Assembly (NCBI GenBank): GCA_023146675.1
Contig: JAGLBQ010000040.1
Coordinates: forward strand, 1 to 9,460
Length of the DNA stretch: 9,460 nucleotides
Direction of reading: 5' to 3'
Origin: Cocleimonas sp.
GTDB taxonomy: Bacteria; Pseudomonadota; Gammaproteobacteria; Thiotrichales; Thiotrichaceae
The notes beneath the pieces were generated by a model. That model was given only the letters and a program-made list of their open reading frames with translations. It searched no databases and was not told the origin of the DNA. Position 1 is the first letter of the stretch, and each line of letters opens with the position of its first letter. This document shows positions 1 to 6,932 of this stretch, one piece after another. The translations under genes were made by a program, and so were the position numbers.

Positions 1-972
1 ATTACTAAAATGATTACCGCACTGTTAGATAATTACCCTGATGATGGCGAGGTAGAGGAAGAAATTGATACGTACCTTGATACCATTCGCATTGCCTTTA
101 TTGGTCGTCCGAATGTGGGTAAATCAACGCTAATAAATCGCATGATGGGCGAAGAGCGCGTGGTGGCTTTTGATGAACCAGGTACTACCCGTGATAGTAT
201 TTTTGTTCCTTTTGAGCGTGATGGAGAGAAATATACACTCATTGATACCGCAGGTGTACGTCGTCGTAGCAAGGTCAATGAAGCCATAGAAAAATTCAGT
301 ATTATCAAAACCCTTGATGCGATTGAAAAGTCTCATGTCGTGATTATGTTACTGGATGCACATGAAACCATTACTGACCAAGATGCACATTTACTCGGTT
401 TAGTGCTGGATGCAGGTCGTTCTCTGGTCTTGGCTATTAATAAATGGGATGGCCTAGACGAGTATGCGCGGGATCAAATCAAAACCAAACTAGAAGTAAA
501 ACTACCCTTTTTAGACTTTGCAGATCGTCATTTTATCTCTGCACTTCATGGTACAGGGGTTGGGCATTTATTTGAATCCGTCGATAAAGCCTATGAATCA
601 TCTATGCTGAAAGTCTCAACCGCCCGTATGACAAAAATGCTGGAAACGGCTGTTCAAGCACATCAATTACCGATCAATAGCGGACGACGCATTAAACTAC
701 GTTATGCGCATCAAGGGGGCAGTAATCCATTCACCATTGTTATTCACGGCAACCAAACAAAGCGTATTGCTAATAGCTATAAACGCTATTTAATGAATTA
801 TTTTCGTGAAACACTAAAGCTGGAAGGTACGCAGGTTCGGATTGAATTTAAAACAGGTGATAACCCCTTTGATGGACCGAAAAAACGTGCGCGAATTTCT
901 AAATCTCAGGAATATCGCCTCAAGCTCAAGTCACCGCATAAAACGTCATTGAAAAATAGAAAACGAAAATAG
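1..972 (+). CDS. der: Ribosome-assembly GTPase Der (EngA), 5'-truncated by the window edge
   Basis: This is the second half of Der, a GTPase with two G domains in tandem that acts in the maturation of the 50S ribosomal subunit. The frame is open through base 1, and the ATG at 10 is an internal methionine, because the first G domain and most of the acidic linker lie outside the window. Counting from that ATG, the second G domain shows the P-loop GRPNVGKS at about residues 32-39, the G2 region PGTTRDS, DTAG at about 78 and NKWD at about 145. The C-terminal KH-like domain follows (RGRRIKLRYAH-like segment, then NPFTIVIHGNQ and SYKRYLMNYFR), ending in a lysine- and arginine-rich tail. The sequence matches my memory of E. 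coli Der (about 490 residues) over its whole length. The stop is TAG at 970-972. No clear terminator separates it from the next gene, 93 bp downstream. Family assignment is secure. Confidence 0.97.
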   Translation: MTKMITALLDNYPDDGEVEEEIDTYLDTIRIAFIGRPNVGKSTLINRMMGEERVVAFDEPGTTRDSIFVPFERDGEKYTLIDTAGVRRRSKVNEAIEKFSIIKTLDAIEKSHVVIMLLDAHETITDQDAHLLGLVLDAGRSLVLAINKWDGLDEYARDQIKTKLEVKLPFLDFADRHFISALHGTGVGHLFESVDKAYESSMLKVSTARMTKMLETAVQAHQLPINSGRRIKLRYAHQGGSNPFTIVIHGNQTKRIANSYKRYLMNYFRETLKLEGTQVRIEFKTGDNPFDGPKKRARISKSQEYRLKLKSPHKTSLKNRKRK

Positions 973-1065
973 TAAGAAAATCAAATAGATTTGGACTAAA
1001 CTTCTGATTCGATTGTCTTGGTATATTAATATGCCCCTTGGTACAAAAAATAGGTATAAAGTTAA

Positions 1066-2685
1066 ATGAACCCCACTACTTTTTCATCTCTCTTTTTACG
1101 ATCACTTGCTTCAATCATTATTTTATTATTAGCATCACTCACTAGCGTCAACCTCCATGCCGCAGGCAAGCCCCTACTCGGTATTAATACCAATGAGGTG
1201 ATGCAGGTTGATTCTAGCGTGCCTTTTATTAATCTCTTTAAACAGGCATTACCTTTTACTGAATCCCACAAGTTAACGCGAGGCAATATTGCTTATGACC
1301 ACGATGGCTGGCCTCGCAATCTAAATGGTGGCATTGCAGGAACCAATCTAATTCATTGGTTACCTGCGGGTACTATCCCTGACGGCAATTATACCGTTTT
1401 ATATGAGGGTGAAGGCACGCTGAAATATAGTGATGATGCAAAACTTGTTAGCAAGACACCTGGCAGAGAAATTATTCAAATTCGCGCAGGCGCGGATAAG
1501 TTTTTTAAAGTCACACTAAGCATTATTAAAAGTAACCCAAAAAACTATTTACGCAATATACGCCTGCTTCCTCCAGGTGGTATTTGTGCGAACAATCCTT
1601 ATAAACGCGTTCCAAGTGCGCGCTCTTGTCATGGTAATTACCTCGCCTTTGAAAAGCATTACAATGAAATATTATTCAACCCTGATTATTTAAGTTTTAT
1701 GCGCAACTTCAGGGTGATACGTTTTATGAATATGTCAGGCATTACCCGCAATCCAATAACCTCATGGAATCGTATGCCACACATGACACAAGCAACATGG
1801 GCAGGCAAAGAAGGTCTACGTGGCGCGCCATTGGAAGTGATGGTCAAACTTGCTAATAAACTCAATGCACATCCTTGGTTTAATATTCCCCATGCAGCGG
1901 ATAATAATTTGGTACGCCAATATGCAACCTATGTAAAAAAACATCTACGTCCTCACTTAAAGCCCTATATTGAATACACCAATGAAACATGGAATAACGC
2001 ATTCAGCCAAGCTCGGTACACCAAAACAATGGGCATGAAACAACGCCTTGATAAAGACAGAGCACATGCAGGGCATAAGTTTTACGCCAAACGTAGCGTT
2101 GAAATAATGCGTATCTGGGAGCAAGTTTATGGAGGACATCAACGATTTACCCGCGTATTGGGTGGTTTTGCCGCTAGTATCAACATGACCGATATATTAT
2201 TAAAGTACAATAATACCTATAAACACATTGATGCCTTTGCCATAGCCCCCTATTTCTACGTGCATTACCCGATGCTAAAACAAGTTCGCTCAGTGCCTGA
2301 TGTCTTTAAGTTACTCAGAGATCCTAAAAACCCCTACTCTCTGCAAAATATCTACACAAGACTTGAAAAGCAAATGGCAGTAGCAAAAAAGTACAAAGTG
2401 AAATTAATTGCTTATGAAGGGGGGCAACATCTTCTCGCCCCAGGTACACGCTCAACACGTGACCATCCAAACCCCTATTTGATCGGAGCAAACCGCGCAC
2501 ACCCAATGGAGAAAATGTATATTGAATTTTTGCAGAATTGGGGACGCATTACAGGCAATGGCTTAATGACCTTATTCTCAGCACCTAAAACGTATCAGTT
2601 TTATGGTAGTTGGGGGCTTAAAGAACATATAAACCAACCTGATAATAAAGCACCTAAGTATCAAGCCGTAAAACGCTTTTTTTAA
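1066..2685 (+). CDS. Secreted protein with probable glycoside hydrolase (clan GH-A-like) TIM barrel
   Basis: A 539-residue protein with a Sec signal peptide: an Arg at 12, a hydrophobic stretch at about 13-28 and a likely cleavage after LHA (residue 32). It should therefore act in the periplasm or outside the cell. Residues from about 35 to 170 look like a beta-rich domain, with GINTNEV, GWPRNL and YTVLYEGEGTL. The rest resembles a TIM barrel. The segment PWFNIPHAADNN leads to IEYTNETWNN with E307 as candidate acid/base, and LIAYEGGQH holds E451 as candidate nucleophile. The spacing of 144 residues fits strands 4 and 7 of clan GH-A enzymes. C174 and C188 could form a disulfide. From memory, a bacterial family with YSNEVWN and PWFNMPH motifs is often annotated as cellulose-binding or hypothetical; this looks like a member. 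The substrate is unknown and catalysis is inferred. The upstream AGG lies 12 nt from the ATG, a weak ribosome site. The gene appears to be monocistronic. Confidence 0.72.
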   Translation: MNPTTFSSLFLRSLASIIILLLASLTSVNLHAAGKPLLGINTNEVMQVDSSVPFINLFKQALPFTESHKLTRGNIAYDHDGWPRNLNGGIAGTNLIHWLPAGTIPDGNYTVLYEGEGTLKYSDDAKLVSKTPGREIIQIRAGADKFFKVTLSIIKSNPKNYLRNIRLLPPGGICANNPYKRVPSARSCHGNYLAFEKHYNEILFNPDYLSFMRNFRVIRFMNMSGITRNPITSWNRMPHMTQATWAGKEGLRGAPLEVMVKLANKLNAHPWFNIPHAADNNLVRQYATYVKKHLRPHLKPYIEYTNETWNNAFSQARYTKTMGMKQRLDKDRAHAGHKFYAKRSVEIMRIWEQVYGGHQRFTRVLGGFAASINMTDILLKYNNTYKHIDAFAIAPYFYVHYPMLKQVRSVPDVFKLLRDPKNPYSLQNIYTRLEKQMAVAKKYKVKLIAYEGGQHLLAPGTRSTRDHPNPYLIGANRAHPMEKMYIEFLQNWGRITGNGLMTLFSAPKTYQFYGSWGLKEHINQPDNKAPKYQAVKRFF

Positions 2686-2696
2686 TAGACTGAGAA

Positions 2697-2720
2697 TGAG
2701 GCGTTGCATGCAACGTCTCA
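2697..2720. terminator. Near-perfect 24-nt palindrome between convergent genes, possible bidirectional terminator
   Basis: The two 12-nt halves (TGAGGCGTTGCA and TGCAACGTCTCA) pair completely apart from one G-T wobble, so the transcript from either strand could fold into a stable hairpin. It lies 11 bp after the stop of the secreted-protein gene and 68 bp beyond the stop of the convergent FMN reductase gene. Its position suits a terminator for both transcripts, but neither strand carries a proper run of U after the stem. The call therefore rests on position and stem strength. A protein-binding palindrome is the alternative. Confidence 0.4.
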
Positions 2721-2788
2721 GAATAGAAATTTGATGAAAACACGATAACTATTATTTTTAAATTTTTTCGTATTTTTCTGGCTCTTTT

Positions 2789-3400
2789 TTACATCCCACT
2801 ACTAAAACGATCAGTGTCAGCAACACCACTCTCTCGCACTTGTTTTAATGCCTGAGCATATTGATGCAAAATTCCTAATGTCCAGTCGATACGCTCTCTA
2901 AAATAGCCATCAGCAGATTCATCATTATCTTCTGCTTTTTCATTTAATACCGATTCGACATTGCGAATAATTAAATGCTCTGGGATATAACAAATGCGAT
3001 TGTTTTTATAGCTACTCATACGCAGTTCTGCTACAAGATAAGAGCCACCATCCACGGATGATACGCTGACAATTAAAGCAGGTTTGTGCGATAGCTCATG
3101 CTTCCACATTAAAAAGAAGTTCTTTAAACCCGCGGGGACTTGCCCATGATATTCAGGCGCAATAAAAATAAAGGCATCACTTGCGCTGAGTTCTTTTGAA
3201 ATAGGTTCTAAACGATCTTTCCACTCCTGATCACCTTGCCAAATACTCTCATCCCACAACGGTAGCGGATTACCTGCTAAATTATACAGATAGGTTTCCG
3301 TTGCCTGCTGGTTGCTTAGCACCGTTGTTTCTATGTATTTTGCTACTTTAAAACTTTGTGAATTATGGCGAGGGCTACCGCTAATAATGGCTATTTTCAT
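2789..3400 (-). CDS. NAD(P)H-dependent FMN reductase family flavoprotein
   Basis: A 203-residue cytoplasmic protein with the flavodoxin-like fold of the NADPH-dependent FMN reductase family, whose members reduce FMN, quinones or other acceptors with NAD(P)H. The FMN phosphate loop GSPRHNSQS is at residues 8-16 after a short beta strand (MKIAIIS). The second flavin-contact motif, PEYHGQVPAGLKN, is at 82-94, and a further loop VSSVDGGS at about 113-120. Length is usual for the family. No membrane segment or signal peptide is visible. It is the last gene of the four-gene minus-strand cluster. Its start is well supported: AAGGA lies 7 nt upstream of the ATG and overlaps the TAA stop of selO, which leaves a 10-bp gap. 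The acceptor in the cell cannot be told from sequence; the redox neighbours suggest a role in detoxification or flavin supply. Confidence 0.88.
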   Translation of the reverse strand: MKIAIISGSPRHNSQSFKVAKYIETTVLSNQQATETYLYNLAGNPLPLWDESIWQGDQEWKDRLEPISKELSASDAFIFIAPEYHGQVPAGLKNFFLMWKHELSHKPALIVSVSSVDGGSYLVAELRMSSYKNNRICYIPEHLIIRNVESVLNEKAEDNDESADGYFRERIDWTLGILHQYAQALKQVRESGVADTDRFSSGM

Positions 3401-3410
3401 TGATTAATCC

Positions 3411-4889
3411 TTATGTTCCGCAGAATGTTTGCTGTACAACTTCTTCTGGCTTGGGTGGTAATTGGTATTGTTCTTTATCAGGTTGCAGAGTATAGGGTGT
3501 TTGTAACACTTGGTGAAGTGCGTGAAAAACACTAAAATCCTGATGATCCTCAGCAGCCCGTATAGCCGCTTCAACTTGATGATTACGTGGAATATAAACA
3601 GGGTTTGCACTGCGCATAATCGCTTTTCTTTCTTTTTCAGTACCATTTTCCAATACACAGCGCTGTTGCCATTTTTCTAACCATTTAGCTAGCTTTTCTG
3701 GTTGAGTAAATAATGCCATTAGTTGTGCTTGTTTATCATCTTGCGATAGATAGAAAAAAACTAAGGTGAAATCTGCTTGGTCTTGATGCATTAAATCGAG
3801 CAATTCCTGAGTGAGTTCTTGATCTTGCGGATACACTTCTAATAATCCTAACTTACGGCGCATTCCTGCTAACCAATAATCTTTATAACGCTTGCTATAA
3901 TCATTTAAAATATCCTCAGCTTGTTTAACCGCTGCTTTTACGTCCTTATCTTCATCACCTGTATCATCACTGAATAAGGGCAACAAAGCTTCTGCAAGGC
4001 GTGTTAAATTCCACTGTCCAATTGTTGCTTGATTATGATAAGCATAACGAGCCTGTCGATCAATAGAGCTAAAGACTTGTTGATAATGAAAACCATCCAT
4101 AAAGGCACAAGGACCATAATCAATCGTTTCGCCTACTATCGACATATTATCTGTATTCATAACACCGTGAATAAAACCAATATTCATCCAACTCGCAATT
4201 AGTTTTGCTTGTCGATCCACAATGCCACTAAATAAGGCGATATAACGATTCTCTTCCTGTTTTGCATTAGGATAGTGATGCTCTATTTCATAGTCCGCTA
4301 ATTGCTGAATACTGCTCAGATCATTGCGGGCTGAAAAATATTCAAACGTTCCCACTCTGACAAACCCTTTAGCGACTCGCATTAAAATACCACCTGCAAC
4401 CAATTGATCACGCGCGACCTCCTCTCCTGTTGTCACCGCCGCTAATGCACGAGTGGTTGCGATACCCAATTGATGCATGGCTTCGCTCAGTAAATATTCA
4501 CGTAAAACAGGTCCTAAAGCAGAGCGCCCATCTCCACCTCGGGAAAAAGGTGTCCTACCTGATCCTTTAAGCTGAATAAAATAGCGTGTTTGATCGGCAG
4601 CAATGACCTCACCTAAAAGAATGGCACGCCCATCGCCAAGTTGAGAGTTAAAATGTCCAAACTGATGCCCTGCATAAGTCATTGCAATGGGTTGGAAGCC
4701 TTCTAAAAGGGTATTGCCTGCTAATACCTCTTGTTGCCTCTCTAAGTGTAAATCCTCTAGCCCTAGAAAATCCGCCAGCGTCTGATTAAATTGAATTAAA
4801 TCAGGGTTAGCAACAGGTGTTGGATTGCATTCACGGTAGAATGTTGATGCTAATTTGGCATAACTATTATCAAAAAGTAAGATTGTCAT
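3411..4889 (-). CDS. selO: Protein adenylyltransferase SelO (YdiU family pseudokinase)
   Basis: SelO is a kinase-fold enzyme that transfers AMP from ATP to Ser, Thr or Tyr of target proteins; known E. coli targets are glutaredoxin and metabolic enzymes, in a redox-stress context. The 492 residues are full length. Visible motifs are AGHQFGHFNSQLGDGR (73-88), QLKGSGRTPFSRGGDGR (106-122) and HGVMNTDN (241-248). The active-site residues of the well-studied Pseudomonas syringae enzyme map here with a constant offset of five: K108, E131, the catalytic base D247, N248 and the metal ligand D257 in DYGP. The family's C-terminal cysteine, which is selenocysteine in animal homologues, is C490 in the ending FCGT. 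The start codon overlaps the msrA stop by one base (TAATG) and has only a distant GGA upstream, so translation is probably coupled to msrA. The FMN reductase gene follows after 10 bp. Family assignment is very secure. Confidence 0.97.
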   Translation of the reverse strand: MTILLFDNSYAKLASTFYRECNPTPVANPDLIQFNQTLADFLGLEDLHLERQQEVLAGNTLLEGFQPIAMTYAGHQFGHFNSQLGDGRAILLGEVIAADQTRYFIQLKGSGRTPFSRGGDGRSALGPVLREYLLSEAMHQLGIATTRALAAVTTGEEVARDQLVAGGILMRVAKGFVRVGTFEYFSARNDLSSIQQLADYEIEHHYPNAKQEENRYIALFSGIVDRQAKLIASWMNIGFIHGVMNTDNMSIVGETIDYGPCAFMDGFHYQQVFSSIDRQARYAYHNQATIGQWNLTRLAEALLPLFSDDTGDEDKDVKAAVKQAEDILNDYSKRYKDYWLAGMRRKLGLLEVYPQDQELTQELLDLMHQDQADFTLVFFYLSQDDKQAQLMALFTQPEKLAKWLEKWQQRCVLENGTEKERKAIMRSANPVYIPRNHQVEAAIRAAEDHQDFSVFHALHQVLQTPYTLQPDKEQYQLPPKPEEVVQQTFCGT

Positions 4890-5521
4890 TAATCATTTAA
4901 TTCCATGCCAATAATACCACCTAAGCCACAATAACCTGCTGGATTCTTTGCAAGGTACTGTTGATGATCATCTTCGGCATAATAAAAGGGCGTTGCCATG
5001 CTGATCTCTGTGCTAATAGAGCCATATCCAGCCTCTGTTAGAACACGTTGATAGCGTATTTTTGATGCCTGTGCCTGTTGGTATTGTGCTTCTGTAGTAC
5101 AATAAATCCCTGAGCGATATTGCGTTCCTTTGTCATTGCCCTGACGCATTCCTTGGGTTGGATTGTGCCCTTCCCAGAAGTTTTTTAATAGTGTCTCAAT
5201 GCCAATTTGATGGGGATTATAAGCAATGAGTACCACTTCATTATGCCCAGTTTGTCCTGAACAAACTTCTTGATAACTTGGATTAGGCGTATGACCTGCG
5301 CTATAACCAACCGCTGTTGAATAAACCCCATCAAGTTGCCAAAAGCTTTTTTCAGCACCCCAAAAACACCCCATACCAACCCTAATTATTTCAATTCCAT
5401 CAGGGAAAGGGGCTTGAATAGGATGCTGATGGACAAAATGTTGATTCGTGACAAGCATTGCAATCTCTCGACCTGCTAGCGCTTGTTTCTTGTTCGGTAA
5501 AATATTAGATTTTGTAAACAT
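4889..5521 (-). CDS. msrA: Peptide methionine (S)-S-oxide reductase MsrA
   Basis: MsrA reduces the S epimer of methionine sulfoxide in proteins back to methionine, using thioredoxin. With the start at 5521 the protein has 210 residues, close to the 212 of E. coli MsrA. The catalytic cysteine falls at C52 in GCFWGAEK and the resolving cysteine at C198 in NPAGYCGLGG, both as in E. coli. Other family signatures are VGYSAGH, GHNEVV, GMRQGNDKGTQYRS and FYYAEDDHQQYL. The frame continues upstream to an ATG at 5572. That start would add 17 residues and overlap the rhodanese gene, and those residues resemble nothing in the family, so I chose the internal ATG. GGAG stands 13 nt before it, rather far, and the rhodanese stop is 4 bp upstream. 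The second recycling cysteine present near the C-terminus in E. coli is absent here (residue 206 is Met). It is the second gene of the redox cluster. Confidence 0.95.
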   Translation of the reverse strand: MFTKSNILPNKKQALAGREIAMLVTNQHFVHQHPIQAPFPDGIEIIRVGMGCFWGAEKSFWQLDGVYSTAVGYSAGHTPNPSYQEVCSGQTGHNEVVLIAYNPHQIGIETLLKNFWEGHNPTQGMRQGNDKGTQYRSGIYCTTEAQYQQAQASKIRYQRVLTEAGYGSISTEISMATPFYYAEDDHQQYLAKNPAGYCGLGGIIGMELND

Positions 5522-5525
5522 TGTT

Positions 5526-5855
5526 TTAATACCGCTCCATGCTAGGTTCAATTTCCAATGCCCATTCATCAATCCCCCCTGCTAAATTAATTGCATTCAT
5601 TAGCCCTTGCTGATGTAAAAACTCAACCACCATACGGCTACGTGTTCCATAATGGCAAAAGACAACAATCTGCTTATCTTGAGGCAAAGTCGTCCAACTT
5701 GATGGGATTTGGTGCATACGAATATGCACTGTATCAGGGAAAGTACATATCATCGTTTCTTCTGTTTCGCGTATATCTAGAAGCAAATAGATTTGATTGC
5801 TATTGCGTAGCGCTAACAAATCTGAAACAGAAAGTTCAGCAGAGCTGGGATTCAT
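5526..5855 (-). CDS. Single-domain rhodanese-like sulfurtransferase
   Basis: A 109-residue protein made of one rhodanese domain and nothing else. Rhodaneses carry a persulfide on an active-site cysteine and pass sulfane sulfur to acceptors such as cyanide, thioredoxin or other thiols. The active-site loop is CHYGTRS at residues 67-73, with C67 as nucleophile and R72 in the anion pocket. The early motif LLDIRE (25-30) and the late motif LAGGIDEWA (91-99) are typical, as is the ending EPSMERY, which matches the PSxPRY tail common in GlpE- and PspE-like proteins. There is no signal peptide, so the protein is cytoplasmic. It is the first gene of the minus-strand redox cluster, with msrA starting 4 bp after its stop. 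No convincing Shine-Dalgarno sequence precedes the ATG at 5855. Its physiological acceptor is unknown; partnership with MsrA or SelO is inference from gene order alone. Confidence 0.93.
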   Translation of the reverse strand: MNPSSAELSVSDLLALRNSNQIYLLLDIRETEETMICTFPDTVHIRMHQIPSSWTTLPQDKQIVVFCHYGTRSRMVVEFLHQQGLMNAINLAGGIDEWALEIEPSMERY

Positions 5856-5925
5856 ATAAGGTGACTATTGATAAAAAATGCCACCATAACAGAAACTCAG
5901 ATTACTCCCTTATATCAGTATTAAG

Positions 5926-6156
5926 TATAGGGAATGAAATGATTTGAATTAGCTGGATTCGAGTCATAAGTGCATAATCCAGAAAATTCATAATCATTCA
6001 GTAGGTTGGTTAAGAACGATTAAGAATTTTCTGACTAAACAAAGGATTAAGTGATAAGTAAAATCAACCATTACCCTAACATATTGATTGTAAACAAATA
6101 GAATTATGCACTTATTATTCGAATTCAGGCCCTAAGATTTATAGGGGATACGAAAT
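5926..6156. repeat. Imperfect direct repeats flanking the inverted-repeat element
   Basis: TATAGGGAATGAAAT at 5926-5940 and TATAGGGGATACGAAAT at 6140-6156 are similar and lie on either side of the 176-bp inverted-repeat element, 12 and 11 bp outside its arms. A GATTT also sits exactly 7 bp outside each arm (5941-5945 and 6136-6140). They could be a diverged target duplication or outer parts of the element. In such AT-rich sequence chance similarity remains possible. Confidence 0.25.
5953..6128. repeat. 176-bp element with 28-bp imperfect terminal inverted repeats (MITE-like, unclassified)
   Basis: The arms 5953-5980 and 6101-6128 are inverted copies identical at 24 of 28 positions; two of the four differences would still pair as G-U in RNA. 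The best-conserved core is the 14-base ATAAGTGCATAATC/T region. Between the arms there is more nested symmetry: AGAAAATTC at 5981-5989 is the exact reverse complement of 6024-6032, and a GGTTGGTT segment near 6004 partly pairs with AATCAACC near 6062. There is no ORF of useful length inside. This looks like a small non-autonomous mobile element or an old remnant of one. The remaining part of the 305-bp gene-free stretch 5856-6160 holds 97 bp upstream of the rhodanese gene, where I see no strong promoter, and 32 bp after the arm. A structured untranslated RNA is an alternative. Confidence 0.55.
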
Positions 6157-6160
6157 AAGC

Positions 6161-6841
6161 CTACTGTAAACGCAGATACTCCAAATAACCTTGAATAAAA
6201 ACTGCATTTTCAGATGCTTTTGCAGTATCAAGACGTTGCTGAGCATCTAGTTTACTAATGATATTTGCACTTTGTGTAATCACTGATTCAACTTGCTCCT
6301 GATCAAAAATCTGCACTACCAGCGCAAGTTCATCTTTTTCTGCACTAAGTAAGGTAGGAACAAGCTCATTTTCAGCTATGGGCGATGCTGGATTCAACAA
6401 ATCAGCAACTAAGGATGAATCCAACAAGGCAAAATGTGCCTTACGCGCCTCCTCTTCCTGATCCAACTCCTGTTGCGCATGATCATCATCTCCCGCACCT
6501 TTACGCACTGACAGCATAATAATGCCTAACAATTTAATAATACCCTCTCGCACTTTAGCCTGATCATCACCAACGGCTGACGACTGCTCATATAATTTAT
6601 CCAATTGATCTTTTAAACCAAGTACCACATCACTTTCTTCATTACCTTTTAGTGCAACTGTTTGTTCCAGTGTTTCCTTAAATATCTGCATAAACTGCAC
6701 AATAATATCGTGATCCTGCCGCTGCGCTTCTTCTAAGGTATCATCATTTAATTCGGGTGAATCAGTAAATAATGGATTATCAATTTTGCGTAATAAATGT
6801 CGCTCGAAAGAACCAGGGTTGTCGCTTGGCTTAAAAATCAT
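6161..6841 (-). CDS. Conserved-looking acidic helical protein of unknown function
   Basis: A 226-residue protein that I cannot assign to a characterised family. It is rich in Asp, Glu, Gln, Leu and Ala, contains no Cys or Trp, and has no signal peptide or membrane span, so it should be a soluble, mostly alpha-helical cytoplasmic protein. The opening, FKPSDNPGSFERHLLRKIDNPL, resembles hypothetical proteins I have seen in other gammaproteobacteria. The middle (about 90-150) has a helix KVREGIIKLLGIIMLSV followed by a very acidic segment with DDDHAQQELDQEEEARKAH. The region LVPTLLSAEKDELALVVQIF (about 185-205) is a further helical stretch. It is divergent from trpD across 91 bp. Upstream, TAGG lies 10 nt from the ATG, a modest ribosome site. 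Codon use and coding-like length support a real gene; no function is proposed. Confidence 0.8.
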   Translation of the reverse strand: MIFKPSDNPGSFERHLLRKIDNPLFTDSPELNDDTLEEAQRQDHDIIVQFMQIFKETLEQTVALKGNEESDVVLGLKDQLDKLYEQSSAVGDDQAKVREGIIKLLGIIMLSVRKGAGDDDHAQQELDQEEEARKAHFALLDSSLVADLLNPASPIAENELVPTLLSAEKDELALVVQIFDQEQVESVITQSANIISKLDAQQRLDTAKASENAVFIQGYLEYLRLQ

Positions 6842-6908
6842 GCTGTTTATACCTACAAAAAATTAAGTTGATCATGCTAACATAGTGCACTGTTTTCTAA
6901 AATAACCC

Positions 6909-6926
6909 CACGAAGATCACGAAGAT
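6909..6926. repeat. Tandem 9-bp repeat just upstream of trpD
   Basis: Two exact head-to-tail copies of CACGAAGAT end 6 bp before the trpD start codon. Similar CACGAAG-type repeats are, from memory, scattered in many environmental bacterial genomes. Here they occupy the place where a ribosome site would be expected, and only GAAGAT gives a weak purine-rich match. A regulatory role is not shown. Confidence 0.5.
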
Positions 6927-6932
6927 ATAGTT

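Noticed and set aside
1018..1047. TTGGTA and TACAAA with 18-bp spacing as a promoter for the secreted-protein gene
   Set aside because: Each box matches the sigma-70 consensus only partly, and several equally weak pairs exist in this AT-rich gap.
3404..3658. Open frame of 84 codons on the minus strand
   Set aside because: It overlaps the 3' end of selO in another frame, and its translation looks like a frame-shift artefact with low-complexity basic and aromatic residues.
5185..5379. Open frame of 64 codons on the minus strand inside msrA
   Set aside because: It is a shadow frame; the msrA frame there carries the GCFW and other conserved motifs.
5522..5572. Upstream ATG extending msrA by 17 residues
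   Set aside because: The extension overlaps the end of the rhodanese gene and has no family similarity, whereas the internal start gives the family length and the catalytic cysteine at position 52.
5591..5947. Open frame of 118 codons on the plus strand
   Set aside because: It lies almost wholly antisense to the rhodanese gene, whose active-site motif is intact. The translated sequence has no recognisable domain and its end runs into gene-free DNA.
6869..6890. TGATCA and GTGCAC palindromes in the gap between the unknown gene and trpD as operators
   Set aside because: Six-base palindromes are frequent by chance, and neither resembles the TrpR operator as I remember it.
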